This document shows, in pieces, positions 1-5,888 of a stretch of 8,389 nucleotides of DNA. Numbering within the stretch: the stretch's first letter is position 1; the number at the start of each line of letters is the position of its first letter. The position numbers and the translations under genes are program-made. The stretch spans positions 1 to 8,389 of the forward strand of contig JAUVLX010000149.1 in assembly GCA_030600525.1 (NCBI GenBank), given 5' to 3'. This DNA comes from Desulfobulbus sp. GTDB lineage: Bacteria > Desulfobacterota > Desulfobulbia > Desulfobulbales > Desulfobulbaceae. The notes below the pieces were generated by a model. That model was given only the letters and a program-made list of their open reading frames with translations, did not search any database and was not told the origin of the DNA.

Positions 1-1280
1 CTAATATCCTGCAGCGTATGCGTGAATTATCGGTTCAATCTGCCAATGATTCCAACAGCGCTACAGATAGAGCATCTCTGCAAAAAGAAACAAACCAGTT
101 ACAGCAGGAGCTTGATCGTATTGCAAACACCACCTCATTTAACGGTAAAAACGTACTGGACGGTTCCTTTGCTTCTCAATCCTTCCAGGTTGGAGCCAAC
201 AAAGGTGAAACCATCAGTTTTTCTATCGGTGATGCAAGATCAAGCAAAATGGGCAGTAATCAGGTTGAACTTTCCGGTCGACTCAACGAAGCATGGGGCA
301 CCGCTGCAAATGTTGCCGCCGACACCTTTGCTGCGACAAACAGTTCCGTAGTAGCAGGTGAAGATCTTACCATCACGGGTTCTCTTGGAACTGAGACGGT
401 TGACGTAGCGGCAGCTGCCTCAGCTAGAGCTATTGCAACCCAAGTAAATAATGTATCCTCATCCACTGGTGTTTCCGCTTCCGCTGTTACCCAATTAAAA
501 TTAGATAATTTGCAAGGAAGTGGTATTTTCACATTTGACCTTAACGGTCAAAACTCTGCTGGAGGAGATTCTGAAAGTTTTTCCGTGAATATCGCCAACG
601 CTTCAGACCTCTCTGGTCTGCGAGACGTAATTAACGAGAAAGCTTCTGTCACAGGCATTACCGCTGAGTTGGACAATGACGGTGCAGTGATCCTGACGAA
701 TAAAGAAGGATATGATGTCGTTATTTCTGACTGGACTGAAACAGGTGGCACCAGTGCAAACATCGATGTAACTGGCCTGGATGCAAGCGGAGCAGTAAAA
801 GGTGGTACTCTTTCTTTAACTAGCGACGGTGCTGGTGCCACAGACTCAGCTCGTGTAGGCGGTTCGTTAACCTTTGATTCAGCTAAATCTTTTACCGTGA
901 ATTCTGGACAGGCAGCCAGTGCGGATAACGGACTTTTTGTTGCTCAAGTTAACGGCTCAGCTCTTGAGGACGTTGGCTCTATCGATATTGGTACCCAGGC
1001 TGGGGCGGAAGATGCACTGGCCATTATTGACGGTGCGATCTCCTTTATCGATGATGAGCGTGCTAATCTTGGTTCGATCCAGAACCGTTTTGAATCCACC
1101 ATTGCCAACCTGCAGAACATTTCTGAAAACGTTTCTGCAGCACGTTCGCGAATCCTGGATGCAGATATCGCCCAGGAAACCTCCAACATGACCAAGCAAA
1201 ACATCCTGCAGCAGGCTGGTGTATCCATCCTTGCCCAGGCAAACCAGGCGCCGCAATTGGCCCTGAGTCTGCTCGGTTAA
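1..1280 (+). CDS. fliC: Flagellin, filament subunit (5' end missing)
   Basis: Structural subunit of the flagellar filament, exported by the flagellar type III system and polymerised under the FliD cap. The frame is open to the window edge: codons run from base 3 (NILQRMRELSVQSAN), a typical mid-D1 flagellin helix, so the ATG at 18 is internal and roughly 80-100 N-terminal residues are missing. About 425 residues are visible. The C-terminal D1/D0 helices are canonical, with AISFIDDERANLGSIQNRFE, ARSRILDADIAQETSNMTK and a terminal ALSLLG. Between them lies a long central D2/D3 region (about nt 300-990), rich in Ser, Thr, Ala and Gly, with two stretches resembling the flagellin IN motif (about nt 360-500 and 530-745). 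Flagellin immediately before flaG-fliD-fliS is a common order. Its promoter, often sigma-28 dependent, lies outside the window. The family call is near certain; the symbol is by homology only. Confidence 0.97.
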   Translation, partial: NILQRMRELSVQSANDSNSATDRASLQKETNQLQQELDRIANTTSFNGKNVLDGSFASQSFQVGANKGETISFSIGDARSSKMGSNQVELSGRLNEAWGTAANVAADTFAATNSSVVAGEDLTITGSLGTETVDVAAAASARAIATQVNNVSSSTGVSASAVTQLKLDNLQGSGIFTFDLNGQNSAGGDSESFSVNIANASDLSGLRDVINEKASVTGITAELDNDGAVILTNKEGYDVVISDWTETGGTSANIDVTGLDASGAVKGGTLSLTSDGAGATDSARVGGSLTFDSAKSFTVNSGQAASADNGLFVAQVNGSALEDVGSIDIGTQAGAEDALAIIDGAISFIDDERANLGSIQNRFESTIANLQNISENVSAARSRILDADIAQETSNMTKQNILQQAGVSILAQANQAPQLALSLLG

Positions 1281-1289
1281 TGAAGTCTT

Positions 1290-1322
1290 TTCAGAAGGAA
1301 TTCTTATCGGATTCCTTCTGAA
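1290..1322 (+). terminator. 12-bp perfect hairpin after flagellin, terminator-like
   Basis: TTCAGAAGGAAT (1290-1301) is exactly complementary to ATTCCTTCTGAA (1311-1322), with a 9-base loop that can close further by one G-C and one G-T pair. It starts 10 bases after the flagellin stop. The bases after the stem (TCTGCTAG) are not a T-tract, so this is not a classical intrinsic terminator. It could cause partial termination, or protect the 3' end of an abundant flagellin mRNA while allowing some read-through into flaG-fliD. Confidence 0.5.
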
Positions 1323-1327
1323 TCTGC

Positions 1328-1345
1328 TAGTATACATAGTATACA
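1328..1345. repeat. Tandem 9-bp repeat TAGTATACA x2 upstream of flaG
   Basis: TAGTATACA occurs twice back to back, and each copy contains the palindrome GTATAC (1330-1335 and 1339-1344). The pair sits between the post-flagellin hairpin and the flaG Shine-Dalgarno (GGAGGT, 1351-1356), so it would lie in the leader of flaG or of a read-through transcript. It may be an operator, a weak -10-like element, or chance AT-rich sequence; I found no matching -35. Confidence 0.45.
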
Positions 1346-1363
1346 TACACGGAGGTACATATC

Positions 1364-1708
1364 ATGATGATCGAAACAATCGGCGCAGCAACAGCTTCCC
1401 CGCCCCGAGCCAACGAACCCGTACAAAAGGTCGAAAAGCAACGCCAGGAGCTCGAAGAGCAGCCCCAGGTTGACAGCAAAGAGTCACAGATCCAACCCGA
1501 AGAACTCCTCAACCAGATCAACGCCCTCACTGAAGAGGGGGTGTATAGTGTCCGCTTTGAACGGGATGATACGGCCGACAAACTAGTGGTAAAGATTGTT
1601 GATAATGAGACCGATGAGATTATTAGACAGATCCCACCGGAAGAGCTAATAAATCTTACCAAACACTTGCAGGAAATGAGCGGCAATCTCGTTAACACTG
1701 TCAGCTAG
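1364..1708 (+). CDS. flaG: FlaG family flagellar protein
   Basis: A 114-residue FlaG-family protein. In Pseudomonas and Campylobacter, loss of FlaG changes filament length or stability; its biochemical role is not settled. The N-terminal half (about residues 15-45) is charged, Glu/Gln-rich and probably disordered. The C-terminal core (about 58-114) matches the family: a VYSVRFERDD strand, LVVKIVDNETDEIIRQIPPEE (the hallmark IRQIPPEE is at 87-94) and a final helix. The start ATG at 1364 follows a strong GGAGGT Shine-Dalgarno with a 7-base spacer; the ATG at 1367 is possible but less well spaced. It ends 20 bases before fliD, so the two are probably co-transcribed with fliS and the fliT-like gene. 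Confidence 0.93.
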   Translation: MMIETIGAATASPPRANEPVQKVEKQRQELEEQPQVDSKESQIQPEELLNQINALTEEGVYSVRFERDDTADKLVVKIVDNETDEIIRQIPPEELINLTKHLQEMSGNLVNTVS

Positions 1709-1728
1709 TTTTTGCACGGAGCAGCATC

Positions 1729-3126
1729 ATGGCCATACAATTCAGCGGACTCGCCTCAGGAATGGACACAGGTTCGATCATCACCCAGTTGATGAACCTC
1801 GAACGGATTCCAATCACCAGGCTGGAAGGTGACAAAACCTGGATGAACAACAGGCTGTCTGCCTTTACCGAACTTGACACCAAACTTAAATCCTTTCTCG
1901 ACTCCATCAGCACTCTGGGAGATGAAGATACCCTCCAGCAAAGAAGTATAAAACAGAGCGGAGAAGAGCATTTATCTGCATCTGTTTCCAGCGAAGCGCT
2001 GGCTGGAACTAGTTATGCTGTGGAAGTCGTCAGTCTTGCCCAGGCCCAAAAATCTGTTACTGCAGGCGGATTTGCGGCCAAAGACAGCAGCACCTTCGGT
2101 ACCGGCACCCTGAATGTAACCGTTGATGGCACCAGCCATGCTATAGAAATAACTGCTGAAAACAATTCGCTTGAAGGCATCATGAATGCCATCAATAATG
2201 CAGATATCGGGATCTCCACCGGCATTATCAATGTCGGTGGAAACTCGACCACTCCTTACCGGCTGCTTTTAAGCGGTGACAGTGTTGGCAAATCCTTTTC
2301 CGTTGACGCTACAGGCCTGACCGGTGGCACCGACTCCCTAGGGGCCATTGAAGATGAAACAGGCACTGTTAATCCGCCAGTGACCCAATCAGCACAAGCC
2401 CACATAAAAGTAGACACCATTGACATCTACTCCGATTCCAACACGGTGAGCGAGGCTATCCCTGGCGTGACTCTTGATCTACTCAAGGCAGAAACAGGTA
2501 CCACCACCCAAGTATCCATAGACATTGACAAGAGCGCAATCAAAGGAAATATCGAGTCCTTTGCCAAGGGGTATAACGAAGTTGTCAGTTTCATTACCGG
2601 TCAGTCGGTGATCAACGGAGAAGGTGGTGGGTTGCTCGGCGGGGATTCGGGCGTCAACTCCATCAAGCGCCACCTACAGTCCATGCTCACAGCCCCTTTT
2701 GAAAATTCAGGAACCTTAAGTGCCCTGTCACAACTTGGTTTTGAAACCCAAAAAGACGGCACACTGGTTGTTAATGACGAGACCCTGTCAAAGGCAGTAG
2801 ATGAAAACTTGGACAGTGTTGTCTCTCTGCTTTCAGGTGAAGGAAAGAACAAAGGTCTGGCAGAGCAGTTTTCCGACTATCTGAAATCCATGACCAGTTC
2901 CACCACCGGCATGCTCTCTGGTAGAAAAGAAAGCATTAACAACAGTGTCAAACGAATCGACGGTAGGATTGAAATCATGGAAATGCGGCTCGAACAACGC
3001 CAGAAAACCATGGAGGCGAAATTTTATGCCATGGAAACACTGGTCAGCGGTTTTAATACTCAATCTTCCTTTCTCACCCAGCAGATGGCAAACATAGCTA
3101 GTCTAACAAACAGGAGCAATAATTGA
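1729..3126 (+). CDS. fliD: Flagellar filament cap protein FliD (HAP2)
   Basis: A 465-residue filament cap that sits at the growing tip and helps exported flagellin fold into the filament. The N-terminus (MAIQFSGLASGMDTGSIITQLMN) is the typical FliD_N signature, followed by a predicted coiled helix to about residue 65. A flagellin IN-like segment lies near residues 120-170 (GTLNVTVDGTSHAIEI then LEGIMNAINNADIGI). FliD_C begins at about residue 218 and ends in a long helix (about 405-460, IEIMEMRLEQRQKTMEAKFYAME) that packs in the cap's leg region. Length is normal for the family. The start is set by GGAG at 1718-1721, 7 bases before ATG. Its TGA stop overlaps the fliS ATG by one base, suggesting translational coupling. 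Confidence 0.97.
   Translation: MAIQFSGLASGMDTGSIITQLMNLERIPITRLEGDKTWMNNRLSAFTELDTKLKSFLDSISTLGDEDTLQQRSIKQSGEEHLSASVSSEALAGTSYAVEVVSLAQAQKSVTAGGFAAKDSSTFGTGTLNVTVDGTSHAIEITAENNSLEGIMNAINNADIGISTGIINVGGNSTTPYRLLLSGDSVGKSFSVDATGLTGGTDSLGAIEDETGTVNPPVTQSAQAHIKVDTIDIYSDSNTVSEAIPGVTLDLLKAETGTTTQVSIDIDKSAIKGNIESFAKGYNEVVSFITGQSVINGEGGGLLGGDSGVNSIKRHLQSMLTAPFENSGTLSALSQLGFETQKDGTLVVNDETLSKAVDENLDSVVSLLSGEGKNKGLAEQFSDYLKSMTSSTTGMLSGRKESINNSVKRIDGRIEIMEMRLEQRQKTMEAKFYAMETLVSGFNTQSSFLTQQMANIASLTNRSNN
3112..3116 (+). promoter_or_regulatory. Shine-Dalgarno of fliS, inside the end of fliD
   Basis: AGGAG lies within the last codons of fliD. It is 9 bases from the ATG at 3126 but only 6 from the in-frame TTG at 3123. 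The ATG gives the usual FliS N-terminus (MNGYTNQYL) and forms a TGATG stop-start overlap with fliD, so 3126 is the better start. Confidence 0.7.
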
Positions 3127-3587
3127 TGAACGGCTATACCAACCAATATCTGGTCAATACGGTCAACTCGGCTTCGCCAGAACAGCTGATGCTCATGCTC
3201 TATGACGGTGCCATTCGTTTTCTTGGTATGGGAATCCAGGCTATTGATAATAAAATGATTGATAAACGCTCTTACTATATCAACAAGGCTTCGGCAATTA
3301 TTTCCGAGTTTGCAGCCACTCTTGACCATACCCAAGATGCAGGTTTGGCAGAAAACCTTGATGCCCTTTATTGCTACATGCTGGGCAGACTGCAGGATGC
3401 AAACCTCAGTAACGATACAGAGCCTCTCAATGAAGTAAAAACCATGCTCAGCGATCTACGTACCACCTGGGCCCAGGCAATTGACCTCAACAAACAGGAT
3501 AGTAAAGCAATCAAAACCGGGTATGCTGCTGTTGGCTCCGACGTTCAGCCCGCAGCTCCCCGCAAATCATTTGCTGTAGCAATGTAG
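3126..3587 (+). CDS. fliS: Flagellin export chaperone FliS
   Basis: A cytoplasmic chaperone of 153 residues that binds the C-terminal D0 helix of flagellin, prevents premature polymerisation and delivers it to the export gate. The family signature SASPEQLMLMLYDGAIRFL is at about residues 15-33, followed by a four-helix bundle with the conserved LYCYMLGRLQDAN segment near residue 80 and LRTTWAQAI near 112. The last 25 or so residues (Ala/Pro/Lys-rich, ending in FAVAM) form a variable tail. It overlaps fliD by one base and is followed 8 bases later by the fliT-like gene. This is the standard fliD-fliS-fliT order, and co-expression with its client flagellin upstream makes sense. Confidence 0.96.
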   Translation: MNGYTNQYLVNTVNSASPEQLMLMLYDGAIRFLGMGIQAIDNKMIDKRSYYINKASAIISEFAATLDHTQDAGLAENLDALYCYMLGRLQDANLSNDTEPLNEVKTMLSDLRTTWAQAIDLNKQDSKAIKTGYAAVGSDVQPAAPRKSFAVAM

Positions 3588-3595
3588 GAACAGAC

Positions 3596-3985
3596 ATGAT
3601 TATTGAAAAAGCGTTGGCAACATATCGTACCATCCTTACTCGCATGGCAGAAATCGAGCAGCTTTTACCTGGACAAGACACGAAAAGGATGCTGGAAAAA
3701 TATCAGCAGATGATGCACAGCCAGGACGAAGCAAAAGAGTTGGACCAGGAAGTACTCAGTGTTCTCAACACCGTAAACGACCCAACGCGCAGCACCAGAA
3801 TACTCGACCTGCTTGATTTGATGCAGGAAATTCAAGATTTAAATCATCGCCTTACCCCACAAATACAGGCAATAATGGCGGTACATAAAAACGAATTAGA
3901 CAAACTCAAACAGGGCAGCAGCATGATGCGCCATTACCACTCCCATACCAGACAGACCGGACAACTGGTCTCCAATGCAGGATAA
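3596..3985 (+). CDS. fliT: FliT/FlgN-like flagellar export chaperone
   Basis: A 129-residue protein that appears wholly helical, with heptad-like stretches (about residues 1-30, 35-60 and 75-110). Nothing in it is diagnostic by motif alone. The call rests on position directly after fliS, on size, and on the C-terminal helix pattern LNHRLTPQIQAIMAVHKNEL followed by KLKQGSSMMRHY, which resembles the end of FliT/FlgN chaperones. FliT proteins bind FliD, and in enterics also FlhDC, while FlgN binds FlgK and FlgL. With fliD two genes upstream, a FliD chaperone is the likelier role. AGGAA at 3586-3590, overlapping the fliS stop, is 5 bases before the ATG. The tail is His/Arg/Ser-rich and has no clear counterpart I recognise. 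Confidence 0.68.
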   Translation: MIIEKALATYRTILTRMAEIEQLLPGQDTKRMLEKYQQMMHSQDEAKELDQEVLSVLNTVNDPTRSTRILDLLDLMQEIQDLNHRLTPQIQAIMAVHKNELDKLKQGSSMMRHYHSHTRQTGQLVSNAG

Positions 3986-4130
3986 GCCCTGAACTTCCCC
4001 TTCGCCTGTCCGCACTGACCATATCTTTTTGTCCAACGACCTCAGGTTACACAAAAAATTGCTTTGCTTCTCCGACATCCTGTGGCAATCTAAGCTTACA
4101 TTAAGCGTTGGAAGATAATCATCACTATTT

Positions 4131-4135
4131 GAGGT
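4131..4135 (+). promoter_or_regulatory. Shine-Dalgarno GAGGT deciding the first PilZ gene start
   Basis: GAGGT lies 5 bases before the TTG at 4141. The upstream in-frame TTG at 4108 has no purine-rich site before it. Starting at 4141 also aligns this protein end to end with its paralogue downstream. Confidence 0.55.
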
Positions 4136-4140
4136 TACTG

Positions 4141-4830
4141 TTGCAACAGCTAGAGGATTTTTTTTCACAGGTAAAAAATAACAAAACCGTTCGGGTCACC
4201 CTCCCACTCTTGAATAGTGGTCCGAAAGAGAAAATTCACTGCATCTATGGTGCGGCAACGCCACCAACCTTTTTCCTTTTTTTTCCAGAAGGGGCGCTTC
4301 CAGCTACCTTAGACAACAGCAAGAGCTGTGTAGTTACAGTTGATGTTGGCGGGCAGGCAATATCTGTTACTGCAGAGATTGCGTCAATTAATGACGAGCA
4401 GTCTCTTCAGCTTAAAGCTGTGAAGGTTGTAAGCCATGAACAGGCTCGTAATTACTTTCGGGTTGATGCCAATACGCCAATCATGGCCACGCCTGTTAAC
4501 TCACCCAAAAAAGATGCCGATAAAGACGCTTGGCACCTTGAAGGAGAGACCGTAGATTTAAGCGGTAGCGGTGCCCTGTGTAGCTTTTCCCAACCGCTTG
4601 AAAAAGGAAAAAAGGTGCGCATCAACCTGACGCTGCCGACAGGACTCATGGATGTTGTGCAAAGCATAGGCCATGTAGTACGTTGCAAAAAAGTAGAAGA
4701 TTCAATGTACCATGTAGGATTCCATTTCGATATGCTCCCCAGTGAAGATAGAGATAAAATAATGGCAAGCTGTTTTGAATTGCAGCGCAAACACCTCCGG
4801 ATGAAAGTCCAAATAAAAAATCCTTTGTAG
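4141..4830 (+). CDS. PilZN-PilZ domain c-di-GMP receptor, YcgR-like (first copy)
   Basis: A 229-residue protein with a YcgR-like N-terminal domain (about residues 1-97) and a PilZ domain (about 100-215). The c-di-GMP motifs are intact: RNYFR (RxxxR) at 103-107 and DLSGSG (DxSxxG) at 139-144. YcgR proteins bind the flagellar motor when loaded with c-di-GMP and slow or bias rotation, and the flagellar context here supports such a brake. The start is inferred as TTG at 4141; an in-frame TTG at 4108 would add 11 residues. Choosing 4141 puts the first arginine at residue 103, the same number as in the second copy, and uses GAGGT at 4131-4135. The protein shares GHVVR and a similar C-terminal helix with the next gene, indicating a tandem duplication. 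Two runs of eight T (4158-4165, 4277-4284) encode Phe-Phe pairs. Confidence 0.9.
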   Translation: MQQLEDFFSQVKNNKTVRVTLPLLNSGPKEKIHCIYGAATPPTFFLFFPEGALPATLDNSKSCVVTVDVGGQAISVTAEIASINDEQSLQLKAVKVVSHEQARNYFRVDANTPIMATPVNSPKKDADKDAWHLEGETVDLSGSGALCSFSQPLEKGKKVRINLTLPTGLMDVVQSIGHVVRCKKVEDSMYHVGFHFDMLPSEDRDKIMASCFELQRKHLRMKVQIKNPL

Positions 4831-4884
4831 AGTGTACTGATGGGCACACGCCCCTACCATGTTGCCGATTTCACACTTTCTCCA

Positions 4885-4912
4885 TTGAGATGAACGTAAA
4901 ACCTGCTATAAC
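4885..4912 (+). promoter_or_regulatory. Sigma-70-type promoter with extended -10, upstream of second PilZ gene
   Basis: TTGAGA (4885-4890, five of six to TTGACA), a 16-base spacer, then TATAAC (4907-4912, five of six to TATAAT) preceded by TGC, which forms an extended -10. Transcription would begin near 4919, about 60 bases before the GTG at 4980. This suggests the second PilZ gene can be expressed separately from the genes upstream. Confidence 0.5.
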
Positions 4913-4979
4913 TTCAATAAATATCATGAGTTAATAGGCAATCTACAACTCCTCTTAAATATAACCTGAAGAAAACGGT

Positions 4980-5654
4980 GTGGCAAAAATAGAAGAAATC
5001 ATAGAGCAGCTGCAAGACGGATCAGAAGCCCTTGTTGATCTGCCTACTGTGGACAATGAAGAAAATCGATTTAATGCGATTTTCTCAAAAGCCGAGTCAC
5101 CCTACTTCGAGCTTTTTTTTCCTCCAAAAGCCTGGGCCCGAGATGATCTGCTGCTGGGGATGAATTGCCAGTTAACAGTCAAACACAAAGGCGCAACTGT
5201 CAATATTATTGCAGAGTTTGACACCGTTATCAACGATAGGCGCTTGGGTTTTATTGCCCGAGAACCCGTCAAGCCAGAAGCATTAAGGGAATACTTTCGG
5301 GTTTCCATCAATACTCCCATCGAGATTGGATATATTCCAGGCCCCAAAGAAGTCAAACTTAAAAAGTGGAGTATGATAGGCACAACGGTAGACCTCAGTG
5401 GCTGTGGTGCACTTGGCTTGTTTGCCGAAAAGCCGGAAGCAAACAACAGAATTCACATAAAAATAACAGACACCGCCAGCCAAAACATTATTTCCTGCTT
5501 TGGTCATGTTGTCCGCACATACAGGATGAGAAAAAAACGCTACCAGGTCGCGCTCCATTTCGAGAATATAAGCAATGATGTCCGCGACCAACTCATTTCC
5601 TGCTGTCTCCATGAACAGCGACGACAGCTCAGAGAAAATATTGAAGTAGAATAG
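4980..5654 (+). CDS. PilZN-PilZ domain c-di-GMP receptor, YcgR-like (second copy)
   Basis: A 224-residue paralogue of the preceding gene with the same layout: an N-terminal YcgR-like domain with a conserved LFFP segment near residue 45, then a PilZ domain. Binding motifs are intact: REYFR at 103-107 and DLSGCG at 138-143. The shared GHVVR segment and an Arg-rich C-terminal helix (EQRRQLRE) are also present. The start is GTG at 4980, with only a weak GAAG about 8 bases upstream. It probably acts as a second c-di-GMP-dependent motor effector. The two copies have diverged substantially, so they may bind c-di-GMP with different affinity or contact different partners; that is inference. A run of eight T occurs at 5113-5120. 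Its own promoter candidate lies at 4885-4912. Confidence 0.92.
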   Translation: MAKIEEIIEQLQDGSEALVDLPTVDNEENRFNAIFSKAESPYFELFFPPKAWARDDLLLGMNCQLTVKHKGATVNIIAEFDTVINDRRLGFIAREPVKPEALREYFRVSINTPIEIGYIPGPKEVKLKKWSMIGTTVDLSGCGALGLFAEKPEANNRIHIKITDTASQNIISCFGHVVRTYRMRKKRYQVALHFENISNDVRDQLISCCLHEQRRQLRENIEVE

Positions 5655-5720
5655 CAGTAATCGTTCACTGGCACCCATTTCCGTCCGATCATCCCAGGCG
5701 GTATAGCGTAACTATAACTA

Positions 5721-5744
5721 TCTGGTCCGCTTGAACAGACCGGA
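5721..5744 (+). other. Short hairpin in the gap before fliK
   Basis: TCTGGTC (5721-5727) pairs with GACCGGA (5738-5744) over seven positions, including one G-T pair, around a 10-base loop. No T-tract follows, so it is at best a weak terminator or RNA structure. It lies 67 bases after the second PilZ stop. The rest of the 234-base gap (5655-5888) shows no gene and no convincing promoter. Confidence 0.3.
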
Positions 5745-5888
5745 GAAATCCGTGCTAAACGCTTACGTTAACACTGTTTGTGGTTCATAACCTGAGTATT
5801 TTAGTTAAACAATGAGCCCTGGTAAACAGTTACAAGTAGCACAATAACTTTTCAGTCAATGTCTAAGAGCAATCTTGGACCTGGCTAG

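Noticed and set aside
957..1346. Minus-strand open frame of 129 codons across the flagellin C-terminus
   Set aside because: It is antisense to the strongly conserved flagellin helices, has no recognisable domain, and lies opposite an unambiguous gene.
3123..3125. TTG as the start of fliS
   Set aside because: ATG at 3126 is better spaced from AGGAG (9 versus 6 bases), gives the usual MNGY N-terminus, and forms a TGATG overlap with fliD.
3958..4012. CGGACA / TGTCCG inverted pair around the end of the fliT-like gene
   Set aside because: Only 6 bp with a 43-base loop, which is expected by chance and has no T-tract.
4452..4847. Minus-strand open frame of 131 codons across the first PilZ gene
   Set aside because: Shadow frame opposite the conserved PilZ motifs, with no family resemblance.
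4864..4869. GCCGAT resembling a sigma-28 -10 element
   Set aside because: No TAAA-like -35 about 15 bases upstream (the bases there read CACA), and the -10 continues as TT instead of AA.
5669..5683. TGGCAC resembling a sigma-54 -24 element before fliK
   Set aside because: The matching GC of the -12 element is absent at the required spacing (CC/CG instead of TTGC).
5773..5830. ACTGTTT / AAACAGT inverted pair in the gap before fliK
   Set aside because: 7 bp with a loop of more than 40 bases and no supporting structure.
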